A DNA stretch of 64,000 nt from Shewanella carassii (GTDB lineage Bacteria; Pseudomonadota; Gammaproteobacteria; Enterobacterales; Shewanellaceae): contig NZ_NGVS01000033.1 of assembly GCF_002777975.1 (NCBI RefSeq), positions 124,001 through 188,000 of the forward strand, in the 5' to 3' direction. Below are positions 9,411 through 18,397 of this stretch, piece after piece; positions within the stretch are counted from its first letter, which is position 1, and each line of letters begins with the position of its first letter. Under the pieces are notes generated by a model. It did no database searches. It saw nothing but the letters and a program-made list of their open reading frames with translations, and was not told the DNA's origin. The position numbers and the translations under genes were made by a program.

Positions 9411-12266
9411 TTGAAGAAATGGTTATTGGCGGCGGCAATTTCGGCCGCATTGGCGGGTTGCTCAGTGCAAACCGACACAGGATTGACTGAGGTTTCCTCG
9501 GTACAACTGCCGGCGGGAGTGACGCTAGTCGAGTCGGTCACCCCCAAGGCCGGTGAAGTCGGTATCCCTTACAGCAAGTATCGCTTGGCCAACGGCCTGA
9601 CCGTGATACTGCATCAGGACAATTCTGATCCTCTGGTGCATGTGGATGTGACCTATCATGTGGGCTCGGCCAGAGAGCAGGCCGGACGCAGTGGTTTTGC
9701 CCATCTGTTTGAACATATGATGTTCCAGGGCTCTGCGAATGTGGCCGATGAACAGCATTTCAAGATAGTCACCGAGGCCGGCGGCACCTTGAATGGCACC
9801 ACCAACACAGATCGCACCAACTATTTCGAAACTGTTCCCAGTAATCAATTGGAAAAAATGCTTTGGCTGGAGTCGGATCGCATGGGCTACCTGCTTCCGG
9901 CCCTGACCGACAAGAAATTTGAAGTGCAGCGGGAAACCGTGAAAAACGAACGGGCCCAGCGCATCGATAACCGTCCTTATGGGCGGATGAATGAACGCTT
10001 CAATCAGGCGTTTTATCCCGCCGGTCATCCCTATTCCTGGCCTGTTATCGGTTGGCCTGAGGATCTCGACCGCGCCACGCCTGACGATGTAAGACACTTT
10101 TTCCAGCGCTGGTATGGCCCCAACAATGCCACTCTGACCATAGGCGGCGATATAGATACCGCGCAAACATTGGCCTGGGTCAGCAAGTACTTTGGAGATA
10201 TTCCCAAAGGGCCTGAAGTAGCAGACGAGGCCAAGCCTTTGGTAACGCTGGACAAGAGCCGCTATATCTCGATGGAAGATAAGGTCCATCTGCCACTCAT
10301 CCGCATGGCTTTCCCAACCGTTTATGCCCGTCACCAGGATGAGGCTGCGCTGGATCTGCTGGCCAATATTCTCGGAGGCGGCAAGACCTCGCTGGTTTAC
10401 AAGAATCTGGTGAAAGATGGTTATGCGGTGCAGGCCGGGGTCAGTCATCCTTGCCAGGAGCTTGCCTGTCAAATGTCCATCTACGCCTTGGCCAATCCGG
10501 CCAAGGGCGGAGCACTGGCGCCGATAGAGGCCAAGATCCGCGAATCGATTGCCGAATTTGAACAGCGGGGCGTCACAGATGAAGATCTGCAGAAGGTCAA
10601 GGTGCAGTTCCGCGCCGACAGTATCTTCTCGCTGCAGAGTGTCTCGGGTAAGGTGTCCAACCTGGCCTATAACCAGACATTCGCCGGTGATCCCAATCAG
10701 ATAGCCAAAGATTTAGCCCGTTATGATGCAGTGACCAAAGAAGATGTGATGCGGGTATTTAAGCGCTATATCAAGGATAAGCCCAGTGTGGTGATGAGCG
10801 TGGTGCCCATGGGCGCCAAGGCGCTGGTGGCCAAGGCCGATAACTTCACCCCGCCTGAGCCAAGGGTTGCCGCCGAAGCCGTTGCCGGGTTGCAGCAGGC
10901 CGTAAGTGCCAACAGCAGTTTCGATCGCAGTAAGATCCCCGCTGCTGGCAAGGCGCCCTCCATGCAGGTGCCCAAGCTTTGGTCTGCCCAGCTGAACAAC
11001 GGTATCAGTGTCATGGGCACTGAAAGCCATGAAACGCCCACTACCGAGCTGGTCATCTACCTCAACGGTGGTCACAGACTGGTGCCGGTGGAAAAGGCCG
11101 GGCTCGCCGGTTTGACGGCGGCCATGCTCAATGAATCCAGCGCCAAACGCAGCAGTGAAGAACTGGCCCAGGCGCTGGAGCTGCTGGGATCTTCCGTGGT
11201 GTTTGACAGTAGCGGTTATCAAAGCAGCATCCGGATCTCGGCCTTGACCGAAAACTTGGATAAGACCCTGGCGATAGTCGAAGAAAGGCTGTTTGAGCCA
11301 GGCTTCAAGGAAGCCGATTTCGAGCGGGTAAAACAGCAACAGTTGCAGAGCCTGCAACATCTGGCCTCGGATCCCAACTATCTGGCCGAAGAGGGGTTCA
11401 GTAAGTTGTTGTTTGGCAGCCAGACCAGTCTAGGTGTCAATGATAACGGCACGCTTGAGAGTGTCAGCCAGCTGACGCTCGATGATATCAAGGCTTTCTA
11501 TAAGGAGCAGTATCGAGCCGGTAACGCCCAACTGGTGGCGGTAACCGATCTGCCTCGCGAGCAGCTAATCGGTAAGCTCAAGGGATTAGAGTCTTGGGGC
11601 GGTCAGGCGGTGTCTTTGCCGGCCTTGAGTGAGCTGCCCGAGGGCAAACCCGGAGTGGTATTCCTTATCGATAAGCCGGGAGCAGCCCAGTCGGTTATCA
11701 GCATAGGCAAGCGCGCCCTGCCTTACGATGCCACGGGCGACTTCTTCAAGGCTTACCTGATGAACTATCCCTTAGGCGGCGCTTTCAACAGCCGTATCAA
11801 CCTTAACCTCAGGGAAGACAAGGGCTACACCTATGGTGCCCGTAGCTTCTTCAGTGGGGGGATTGAGCAGGGCTACTTCAAGGCGGGCGCCAGCGTTCGC
11901 AGCGATGTCACCGACAAGGCGCTGGCCGAGTTTATCAAGGAGCTCAAGGCTTATCATGATAAGGGGATGACGGCACAAGAGCTTAGCTTTATGCGGGCCT
12001 CCATCTCTCAGGGCAAGGCTCTGGATTATGAAACGCCTTACCAAAAGGCCGGCTTTATCCGCATGATCCAGAAGTACGGTCTGAGCGATGATTTTACCGC
12101 CCGTCAGGATGAGATTATCAATGATGCCACGCTGGGCAGCCTCAATGAACTGGCCAAAGAATGGTTGGATCCTGCCAGCATGCAAATATTGGTGGTCGGG
12201 GATAAAAATCTTATCGAGCCTGGGATTAAGGCAATGGGTTATTCAGTGATCAATCTGCCCTTGTAA
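9411..12266 (+). CDS. M16 family zinc metallopeptidase, lipoprotein
   Basis: Insulinase/pitrilysin-family peptidase predicted to sit in the periplasm, anchored by lipid. The signal peptide ends in the lipobox LAGC (Cys17). The inverted zinc motif HLFEH gives His98, Glu101 and His102, and the downstream acidic segment ETVKNERAQ supplies the third-ligand region. The 951 residues cover two M16 halves; the second lacks the zinc motif, as usual in this pseudo-symmetric family. The start is a TTG at 9411, supported by AAGGAG seven bases upstream and by the signal peptide beginning directly there. The substrate is unknown. A strong hairpin terminator follows. Confidence 0.93.
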   Translation: MKKWLLAAAISAALAGCSVQTDTGLTEVSSVQLPAGVTLVESVTPKAGEVGIPYSKYRLANGLTVILHQDNSDPLVHVDVTYHVGSAREQAGRSGFAHLFEHMMFQGSANVADEQHFKIVTEAGGTLNGTTNTDRTNYFETVPSNQLEKMLWLESDRMGYLLPALTDKKFEVQRETVKNERAQRIDNRPYGRMNERFNQAFYPAGHPYSWPVIGWPEDLDRATPDDVRHFFQRWYGPNNATLTIGGDIDTAQTLAWVSKYFGDIPKGPEVADEAKPLVTLDKSRYISMEDKVHLPLIRMAFPTVYARHQDEAALDLLANILGGGKTSLVYKNLVKDGYAVQAGVSHPCQELACQMSIYALANPAKGGALAPIEAKIRESIAEFEQRGVTDEDLQKVKVQFRADSIFSLQSVSGKVSNLAYNQTFAGDPNQIAKDLARYDAVTKEDVMRVFKRYIKDKPSVVMSVVPMGAKALVAKADNFTPPEPRVAAEAVAGLQQAVSANSSFDRSKIPAAGKAPSMQVPKLWSAQLNNGISVMGTESHETPTTELVIYLNGGHRLVPVEKAGLAGLTAAMLNESSAKRSSEELAQALELLGSSVVFDSSGYQSSIRISALTENLDKTLAIVEERLFEPGFKEADFERVKQQQLQSLQHLASDPNYLAEEGFSKLLFGSQTSLGVNDNGTLESVSQLTLDDIKAFYKEQYRAGNAQLVAVTDLPREQLIGKLKGLESWGGQAVSLPALSELPEGKPGVVFLIDKPGAAQSVISIGKRALPYDATGDFFKAYLMNYPLGGAFNSRINLNLREDKGYTYGARSFFSGGIEQGYFKAGASVRSDVTDKALAEFIKELKAYHDKGMTAQELSFMRASISQGKALDYETPYQKAGFIRMIQKYGLSDDFTARQDEIINDATLGSLNELAKEWLDPASMQILVVGDKNLIEPGIKAMGYSVINLPL

Positions 12267-12332
12267 AACGACCACTTTGACCCCATATTGATCTTAACCG
12301 CGGCGGGTTACGACTCGCTTGCCACTACGCAA

Positions 12333-12372
12333 GGCGGTGATGCTTCGAGGAGCATCACCGCCTGTGTCTTTT
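12333..12372 (+). terminator. Rho-independent terminator after the M16 peptidase gene
   Basis: A perfect 11-base-pair stem, GGCGGTGATGC (12333-12343) with GCATCACCGCC (12352-12362), and an 8-base loop are followed by TGTGTCTTTT. Confidence 0.85.
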
Positions 12373-12539
12373 AAATTACACTTGCCTGAAAGGTCGCTTA
12401 GGCTTTATTTTTGGGCAACCGTCACACAGAGCAGTCCTGTGCCTTTTGATGCTGAATCATCAAGAGATGAAAGCGGAGCAGGTATGCCCCGGTCTATTGG
12501 CCCGAGAAAGGCCTAAGCCGTCAAGCAGAGAACAAGAAT

Positions 12540-14132
12540 TTGAAGTCATTTACCGAATCTGTCGCAATGCTCAAAGGAGCCGAAGGTCGCGCCGCACTTA
12601 AGGATATGCGCCGTGGGATTGAGCGAGAAGCCTTGAGAATTGATGCCAGCGGGCACCTGGCTATGGATGGTCATCCCAAAACCCTAGGCTCGGCCCTGAC
12701 CCACTCGCGGATCACTACCGATTACAGTGAGGCGCTGCTTGAGTTCATCACGCCGGTTACCCACAGCATAGATGAGCTGCTGACCGGTCTCACCGAGACT
12801 CATGCTTTTACCCTCAATCAGCTTAAGGGACAACAGCTTTGGCCTGTGAGCATGCCTTGCTATGTGGGCGATGAGAAGGATATTCCCATTGCCCAATATG
12901 GCAGTTCCAACTCGGGACGGATGAAGACCCTCTATCGCAAGGGGCTGACCTACAGATACGGCGCCTTGATGCAGATCATCTCAGGAGTGCACTTTAACTT
13001 CTCGGTTTCTGACGAGCTTTGGGATCTACTCTATGCCCAGAGCGACAAGTCGGTTTCCCGTTGTGATTTTATCTCGGAACGTTACTTCGGCCTTATCCGT
13101 AACTACCGCCGTTTGGTGTGGGTGTTGCCTTATCTGTTTGGCGCTTCGCCGGCGTTGTGCCACTCTTTCATCAAAGAGCAGCAGACAGAGCTGGATTTTG
13201 AAAAGATGGGCCGTGGCACCCTGTATCTGCCCTGGGCGACTTCATTGAGAATGAGCGACCTGGGTTACACCAACAAGGAGCAGGAGCGGCTCAGTATCAG
13301 CTATAACTCGCTGGCGGATTACCTCAAGGGGATCCGTGCCGCCATCAAGATGCCTTCCGACAACTTTGCCAACATAGGGGTGAAGGTCGATGGTGAATAT
13401 CGCCAGCTCAACGCCAATGTGTTGCAGATAGAAAATGAGTTTTATGCTCCCATTCGCGCCAAGCGGGTGACCCGTAGCGGTGAAAAACCCTCCGAGGCGC
13501 TGGCAAGAGCCGGGGTGGAATATATCGAAGTGCGGGCGCTGGATGTAAACCCCTTCAGTGCCATAGGCATAGAGGCCTCTCAGGTGCGATTCCTGGATCT
13601 GTTTCTGCTCTATTGTCTGTTGAGTCCATCGGCGACCACTGACGCTGCAGGTGAACAAGAGATAGCCGCCAACCTCAAGGCCGTGGTGTTGGAAGGGCGT
13701 AAGCCCGGCTTGATGCTGAGCCAAAACGGCGAGCCTGTGGCGCGTGAGCAGTGGATGCTGGCACTGTTTGCCGAGCTGCAGCAACTGGCCGAGCTGCTCG
13801 ATGGAAAGGATGATGACCAGTATCAGCTGGCACTGGCCAAGTGGCATCAAGCCGTTATCGACCCGAATGAGACGCTGTCTGGGCAGGTGATGAAGACCTT
13901 GGCGGATAAGGGGCTGGATCACGGCGCCTGGGTGATGGCATTGGCGAAAGAATATCAGCAGCAACTGCTGGATTACCCGTTGAGTGCCGCAACGCTGGCT
14001 TCCTTTGAAGCCGAAGCCCAGGCCTCCATCGAGAGTCAATTGCAGATGGAAGCCGCGGATCGTTTGAATTTTGATGATTTTCTGGTTCAGTACTTTGCCA
14101 ATGAGCCAGCCAAGGAAGCAGTCAGTCAGTGA
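12540..14132 (+). CDS. gshA: Glutamate-cysteine ligase
   Basis: First enzyme of glutathione synthesis, joining glutamate and cysteine with ATP in the cytoplasm. It aligns with E. coli GshA over its length, including GIEREALRID, TLGSALTHSRITTDYSEALLE, ISGVHFNFS, YLFGASPALC, TSLRMSDLGYTNK and VTRSGEKPSEAL. The 530 residues are close to the 518 of E. coli. The start used is TTG at 12540, with only a weak purine-rich site (CAGAGAACAAGAA) before it; conservation begins about 20 residues in, so the exact start is not certain. The stop overlaps the GTG start of the next gene by four bases. Confidence 0.96.
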   Translation: MKSFTESVAMLKGAEGRAALKDMRRGIEREALRIDASGHLAMDGHPKTLGSALTHSRITTDYSEALLEFITPVTHSIDELLTGLTETHAFTLNQLKGQQLWPVSMPCYVGDEKDIPIAQYGSSNSGRMKTLYRKGLTYRYGALMQIISGVHFNFSVSDELWDLLYAQSDKSVSRCDFISERYFGLIRNYRRLVWVLPYLFGASPALCHSFIKEQQTELDFEKMGRGTLYLPWATSLRMSDLGYTNKEQERLSISYNSLADYLKGIRAAIKMPSDNFANIGVKVDGEYRQLNANVLQIENEFYAPIRAKRVTRSGEKPSEALARAGVEYIEVRALDVNPFSAIGIEASQVRFLDLFLLYCLLSPSATTDAAGEQEIAANLKAVVLEGRKPGLMLSQNGEPVAREQWMLALFAELQQLAELLDGKDDDQYQLALAKWHQAVIDPNETLSGQVMKTLADKGLDHGAWVMALAKEYQQQLLDYPLSAATLASFEAEAQASIESQLQMEAADRLNFDDFLVQYFANEPAKEAVSQ

Positions 14133-14554
14133 AGTCTTTGTTGTTAATCTCGGCCGCAGCAGTGTTGTTGTCGGCCTGCGCCAGTGCTCCCGAGCCCGGG
14201 CGCGAATGTGGTACGGTTTCAGGTTATCTGGAGCCGGATCGGGAGCAGCAGTTCTACCGCTTGGTGGTCACTCATCTCGATGGCCAACCTGTGATCTCCA
14301 AACCCAACTATCAGTTGCCGCCGGGGGAGCACAGCTTTACCGTCTCTGAGCTGATAGATTCACCTGAGCTCAAGGTACGGCTGTCGGCTCGCACGCCCAA
14401 GGAACTGAAGTTGCTGGTGGAAGCCGGACAACGTTATCACCTGGCGGCCAAGTTCAATACCGACAGGCGCTATACCGGCAAGGATACCGGTTACTGGGAA
14501 CCTGTGGTCTGGCAACAGGAAGCACACGAGTGTGAGTTGCCTGAGCCGCAATAG
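14129..14554 (+). CDS. Hypothetical lipoprotein coupled to gshA
   Basis: A 141-residue protein with a lipoprotein signal peptide ending LLSAC (Cys17). The remainder has a beta-rich pattern (REQQFYRLVVTHLDG, YQLPPGEHSFTVSELI) reminiscent of small carbohydrate-binding-like or PEGA-like folds. That resemblance is by eye only and no function is proposed. The start is GTG at 14129, sharing GTGA with the gshA stop, so translation is probably coupled. Expected location is the inner face of the outer membrane. Confidence 0.8.
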   Translation: MKSLLLISAAAVLLSACASAPEPGRECGTVSGYLEPDREQQFYRLVVTHLDGQPVISKPNYQLPPGEHSFTVSELIDSPELKVRLSARTPKELKLLVEAGQRYHLAAKFNTDRRYTGKDTGYWEPVVWQQEAHECELPEPQ

Positions 14555-14657
14555 AGCTCACTTTTTCAGAGGCTCAGGTTGCATTTGATGTTTGACTCGG
14601 GCGACACTGAGCCCAAGTTCAACCCAAGGCCTGGCCTTTGAAAACTGTGAGATTTTC

Positions 14658-15290
14658 GTGAAGCAACAGTTGTTATCCAAATTTTTCCCGGTGCTCGCCA
14701 TTACCGCCTCCCTGTTTTTGGGCGGCTGCGCCACTTCGCCTCCCAAAGATCCCGATAATATCTGCGCCATCTTCAAAGAGCACAGATCTTGGTACAACGC
14801 CGCCAAGGATGCCCGCGAAAAATGGGGCGTTCCCGTGCATGTGCCCTTGGCCATGATGTATCAGGAGAGCTCCTTCAAGCATGATGCGGCGCCACCTATG
14901 GAGTATTTCTTGTGGATCATTCCCATAGGACGCGCCAGTGATGCTTATGGTTATGCCCAGGCCAAGACCATGACCTGGGATGATTATGTGCGTGAGACCG
15001 GTAACAGCTGGGCCAGTCGCAGCGATTTTGATGATGCAATGGATTTTATGGGCTGGTTTATCTATAAGAGCCATAAGATCAATGGTGTGTCCAAGTGGGA
15101 CGCCCGCAACCAGTATCTCAATTATCACGAAGGCTGGGGCGGTTACAAACGCGGCAGTTACCGCAGCAAGGCTTGGTTGGTAAGGGTGGCCGACAAGGTG
15201 GACAATCGCTCCCGCCGTTATGCGGCGCAATATAATCAATGCAAGGAAGATCTGGACGCCTCTTGGCTTTGGCGGCTGTTTTTCGACTAA
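14658..15290 (+). CDS. SLT-fold lipoprotein, putative lytic transglycosylase
   Basis: A 210-residue lipoprotein with signal VKQQLLSKFFPVLAITASLF and lipobox GGC. The mature part carries a transglycosylase SLT core: MMYQESSFKHDA holds the glutamate-serine pair usual at this active site, followed by DAYGYAQAKTMTWDDY and YLNYHEGWGGYKRGSYRSK. The predicted role is cleavage of peptidoglycan glycan strands in the periplasm. An ATG at 14592 is in frame, but the signal peptide starts at the GTG at 14658, which I therefore prefer. The gene follows the previous lipoprotein after about 100 bases and is convergent with lldG. Confidence 0.85.
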   Translation: MKQQLLSKFFPVLAITASLFLGGCATSPPKDPDNICAIFKEHRSWYNAAKDAREKWGVPVHVPLAMMYQESSFKHDAAPPMEYFLWIIPIGRASDAYGYAQAKTMTWDDYVRETGNSWASRSDFDDAMDFMGWFIYKSHKINGVSKWDARNQYLNYHEGWGGYKRGSYRSKAWLVRVADKVDNRSRRYAAQYNQCKEDLDASWLWRLFFD

Positions 15291-15323
15291 GCGCAGGCAA
15301 TAAATCGTGTCAAATACGCGCAT

Positions 15324-15357
15324 AAAAAAATGCCACTCGCTACAGAGCGAGTGGCAT
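15324..15357 (-). terminator. Terminator of the lldEFG transcript
   Basis: ATGCCACTCGCT (15330-15341) pairs perfectly with AGCGAGTGGCAT (15346-15357) around ACAG. The A-run at 15324-15330 becomes the U-run when read leftward, so it serves lldG. Rightward readthrough from the SLT gene would meet the same hairpin without a good U-run. Confidence 0.85.
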
Positions 15358-15380
15358 TGAATGCGTTTCTAATCTAAATA

Positions 15381-15950
15381 CTAGATCAGGTAAACGTTCA
15401 GGCTACAGGCGCCATGGGCACCTACTACCAGTGCTTGCTCGATGTCTGCCGTCTTGGACGGACCGGCGATAAACACCCCAAACTCACCCGAGTCCAGCAT
15501 GATCTTGTCGGCCGCTTCGTGCATGTTGGCGACAATGGCATCGGCTTCCAATACCAGAAACAGGTTTTCACAGATAAAGGGCGTGATCCTGTGGGACAGA
15601 GACTTCTGACTGACCCAGATGGCACCGTTTTCGGCAACACCCACTTGGCCCTTGATCACGGCATAGTCGATATCACGCAGATCATGGCTGTCTTCAGGGA
15701 CTTCACGGTTACCACTAACCCCTTCCACTTGAGAGATAATCTGCTTGCCTTCGGCAATCAGCGCATCGACCTGTTGTTGCAGCTCGGCAAAACCACCGCG
15801 TTTATGCAGCTTGCCGGCAACGGTTCCCAGGTTGGTTTCAAACTGGCCAATCAGGTCGTCCAGTCGAGGGGCCACATCTATGGCGGGCATATCGTGTCCT
15901 TCAAGTGCACAGGACTTGAGGGCATCCAAAATAAAAGATTTGCTGGACAT
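15381..15950 (-). CDS. lldG: L-lactate utilisation protein LldG (LutC/YkgG family)
   Basis: LUD-domain subunit of the three-part L-lactate dehydrogenase complex LldEFG (LutABC), which oxidises L-lactate to pyruvate. The 189 residues include the domain features DIDYAVIKGQVGVAENGAIW and FIAGPSKTADIEQALVVGAH, the latter a typical LutC ending. The start follows GGAGC at good spacing. It is the last gene of lldE-lldF-lldG, four bases after lldF, and is followed by a hairpin terminator. Confidence 0.93.
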   Translation of the reverse strand: MSSKSFILDALKSCALEGHDMPAIDVAPRLDDLIGQFETNLGTVAGKLHKRGGFAELQQQVDALIAEGKQIISQVEGVSGNREVPEDSHDLRDIDYAVIKGQVGVAENGAIWVSQKSLSHRITPFICENLFLVLEADAIVANMHEAADKIMLDSGEFGVFIAGPSKTADIEQALVVGAHGACSLNVYLI

Positions 15951-15954
15951 CTAA

Positions 15955-17331
15955 TTAGCTCCTGTTTTTCTTGAACCAGGCCTCGAAACTGGAGGCGGGT
16001 GCCTTGGGCAGTTCACGGTATTTACCCCAAGCGCCAGAGAATGGCTTGAGCAGGCTGCCGGGCAGTATTCTCAAGCCCAGTCTTGCCATGCTCATGGAGC
16101 AGTTCAGCATAGTGGTGCTGGCCATAAACTTGCCGACTAATGGCATATAACCGCCTTTACCATAAGGCAGTTGACCCGACTCGGCCTTGAGGCGACGATG
16201 ACGGAAGATGATCTTGTCCAATGGCACCTTGGTAGGGCACACGTAGGAGCAAGAGCCGCACAGGGTACAAGCCCAGGCGATGGAGTTGGTGTCATCGTGC
16301 TGGGCGCCAACGGCGATGCCGATTGGGCCTGGAATGGTGTAGTTGTAGCTGTAACCACCGCTGCGACGATACACTGGGCAGGTGTTCAGACAGCCACCAC
16401 AGCGAATACACTTGAGCGACTCGGCCAGGATCTTGTCCTTGAGCATCTCGGTGCGGCCGTTGTCCACAATGATGACGTGCATCTCACCACCGGCCTGAGG
16501 ACCGCGGTAGAAGCTGGAGTAAGTGGTTACCGGCTGGCCGGTGGCGTTGCGGGCCAGAGTACGCAGGTAAACGGCGGCGCTTTCTACCGATGGTACCAGC
16601 TTGTCTATCCCCATGGAGTGCAGCTGCAGCTTAGGCAGGTTACAGCCCATGTCGGCGTTACCTTCGTTGGTACAGACAACCACTGCACCCTTGTCGGCGA
16701 TGGCCATGTTAACCCCTGTCATGGCCGCATCGGCACTGAGGAATTGCTCTCGCAGATGGGCACGGGCGGCACGGGTCAAATAGGTTGGATCGCTGGCGCC
16801 GGCTTCGGTACCTAGTTTTTCATGGAACAGGTCGCCCACTTCCTCTTTCTTGAGGTGAATGGCGGGGACCACGATATGTGAAGGTGGCTGTTTTTTCAGC
16901 TGAATGATGCGTTCACCCAAGTCTGTGTCTATGACCTCTATGCCCTTGCTTTCGAGGAAGGGGTTAAGGTGACACTCTTCGGTGAGCATGGATTTGGATT
17001 TCACCAGTTTCTTCACCTGGTGGCTGGCCAGAATCTCATGCACGATACGGTTGTGCTCGGCACCATCTTTAGCCCAGTGCACCTGAATCCCGTTCTGGAT
17101 ACAGTTGGCTTCGAACTCTTCTAGATATTTAGCCAGATTAGTCAGAGTGTGCAGCTTAATAGCCGAACCCAGATCCCTCAGCTGTTCCCATTCAGGCAGG
17201 CTGCCGGCAGCGCGGTCACGCTTTTCCCGCAGCACCCATAGAGCTTTGGAATGCCAATCGACCCTGGACTCATCGCGGCAGAAGATCTCTGCCTGGTTGG
17301 CGTGGACATTCGCCCCTTGTGTCTGTGACAT
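15955..17331 (-). CDS. lldF: L-lactate utilisation iron-sulfur protein LldF (LutB)
   Basis: Iron-sulfur subunit of the L-lactate oxidation complex. An N-terminal LUD domain (about residues 60-295) is followed by two [4Fe-4S] motifs, CIRCGGCLNTC and CTLCGSCSYVC, and a C-terminal region ending at residue 458, the usual LutB length. The segment TNEGNADMGCNLPKLQL is characteristic. The start is preceded by GGGAGA. It sits between lldE (10-base gap) and lldG (4-base gap), which fits a stoichiometric complex. Confidence 0.95.
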   Translation of the reverse strand: MSQTQGANVHANQAEIFCRDESRVDWHSKALWVLREKRDRAAGSLPEWEQLRDLGSAIKLHTLTNLAKYLEEFEANCIQNGIQVHWAKDGAEHNRIVHEILASHQVKKLVKSKSMLTEECHLNPFLESKGIEVIDTDLGERIIQLKKQPPSHIVVPAIHLKKEEVGDLFHEKLGTEAGASDPTYLTRAARAHLREQFLSADAAMTGVNMAIADKGAVVVCTNEGNADMGCNLPKLQLHSMGIDKLVPSVESAAVYLRTLARNATGQPVTTYSSFYRGPQAGGEMHVIIVDNGRTEMLKDKILAESLKCIRCGGCLNTCPVYRRSGGYSYNYTIPGPIGIAVGAQHDDTNSIAWACTLCGSCSYVCPTKVPLDKIIFRHRRLKAESGQLPYGKGGYMPLVGKFMASTTMLNCSMSMARLGLRILPGSLLKPFSGAWGKYRELPKAPASSFEAWFKKNRS

Positions 17332-17341
17332 AACTATCTCC

Positions 17342-18085
17342 CTAAATGGCAGCGTTGAGGATCTGTGCCAGGTGGCGGGTTTCTATCGGCAGTTTTTGAC
17401 GGCGGACAGTACCATCCAGATGCATCAGACAGGATGGATCGAAGCCAACAATAAAGTCGGCGCCGGTATCTGCGTGAGCGTGAGCCTTGTCTTTGCCCAT
17501 CTTGGCTGACACCGCGCCTTCATCCACTGCAAAAGTACCACCGAAGCCGCAGCATTCGTCGTAGCGTTCCGGGTAGGTGATCTCAATACCGGGGATACGC
17601 TTCAGCAGGGCTTCCATCTTGTTGTAACGTGGGCCCATGTATTCGCTTGGGGTCGCCAGATCCAACATACGGATACCGTGGCAGCTCAGCTGCAGGCTCA
17701 CCTTGTGCGGGAAGGCTTTAGGGAAGCTCTCGACCGGAGCGACATCATGCAGGAATTCGGTCAACTCATAGAGCTTGGCAATCACGGCCGCGGCTTCAGG
17801 GCTGTCATCAAACTCGTGGAAGTTTTCTTTGGCTGCTACCAGGCAGGAAGCAGCTGGACAGACGATAGCGTCACATTCGACACCCTTGAATGCATTGAGC
17901 AGCTTCATAGTGGTCTTGCGGGCTTCGTCAAAACAACCCGAGTTGGTCATGGGTTGACCACAGCAGGTTTGGCCTTCAGGTAAAATCACCTGGTGCCCCA
18001 GTTTTTCCAGCAGTTCCAAGGTGGCAATGGCCACATCCGGCAGCATCTGGTTGACCAGACAGGGAATAAACAAGGCTATCTTCAT
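17342..18085 (-). CDS. lldE: L-lactate utilisation protein LldE (LutA)
   Basis: Cysteine-rich CCG-domain subunit of the L-lactate dehydrogenase complex; the domain is known from heterodisulfide-reductase-like proteins. Two CCG repeats are visible: FIPCLVNQM with GQTCCGQP, and SCHGIRML with YDECCGFGGTFA. The 247 residues match LutA. The start follows AGGAAA. It is first in the lldEFG group and has 312 bases of its own upstream region, with a terminator for dld at the far end, so it may have its own promoter. Confidence 0.94.
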   Translation of the reverse strand: MKIALFIPCLVNQMLPDVAIATLELLEKLGHQVILPEGQTCCGQPMTNSGCFDEARKTTMKLLNAFKGVECDAIVCPAASCLVAAKENFHEFDDSPEAAAVIAKLYELTEFLHDVAPVESFPKAFPHKVSLQLSCHGIRMLDLATPSEYMGPRYNKMEALLKRIPGIEITYPERYDECCGFGGTFAVDEGAVSAKMGKDKAHAHADTGADFIVGFDPSCLMHLDGTVRRQKLPIETRHLAQILNAAI

Positions 18086-18397
18086 TTGGTGTTTCCTAAT
18101 TGGATGTTGCTTGCGTTAACCGACATTATCTATGTCCGATGTGGTCAGCTTGTTTCTGACTCTTTGTGTAAACACCATCTGACACAGGGTAAATATGTTT
18201 GAATATAAGCTTATAACCACACAATAAATAGTGCTAATTCAGTAAATGATTAAAATCTTTTTTGCAAAAATGGAAAAATTGTAACCACTTGATGTTAATT
18301 GGTTTTTTGTCATTTAGTTTGTTCGTTAATCCGAACGCATTTCTGTTTACTAACACAGATGAAAAAAGAGGGAGACATAGGCTCCCTCTGACCGTTA
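18086..18397. other. Intergenic region between dld and lldE
   Basis: This AT-rich spacer holds the dld terminator at its right-hand end and presumably the lldE promoter in the middle, since transcription is leftward. I found no open frame with support and no clear CRP- or FNR-type dyad here, in contrast to the region upstream of lldP. Confidence 0.5.
18362..18389 (-). terminator. Terminator of dld
   Basis: AGAGGGAG (18367-18374) pairs with CTCCCTCT (18382-18389) around a 7-base loop. The A-run 18362-18367 gives a U-run in the leftward transcript, just past the dld stop. Confidence 0.75.

Noticed and set aside
9525..10472. 315-codon leftward frame opposite the M16 peptidase
   Set aside because: It is antisense to a protein with an intact zinc motif and has no ribosome-binding site or homology.
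16171..16815. Long rightward frame opposite lldF
   Set aside because: It is antisense to the well-supported lldF, with a histidine/glycine/valine-rich composition typical of the complement of a gene.
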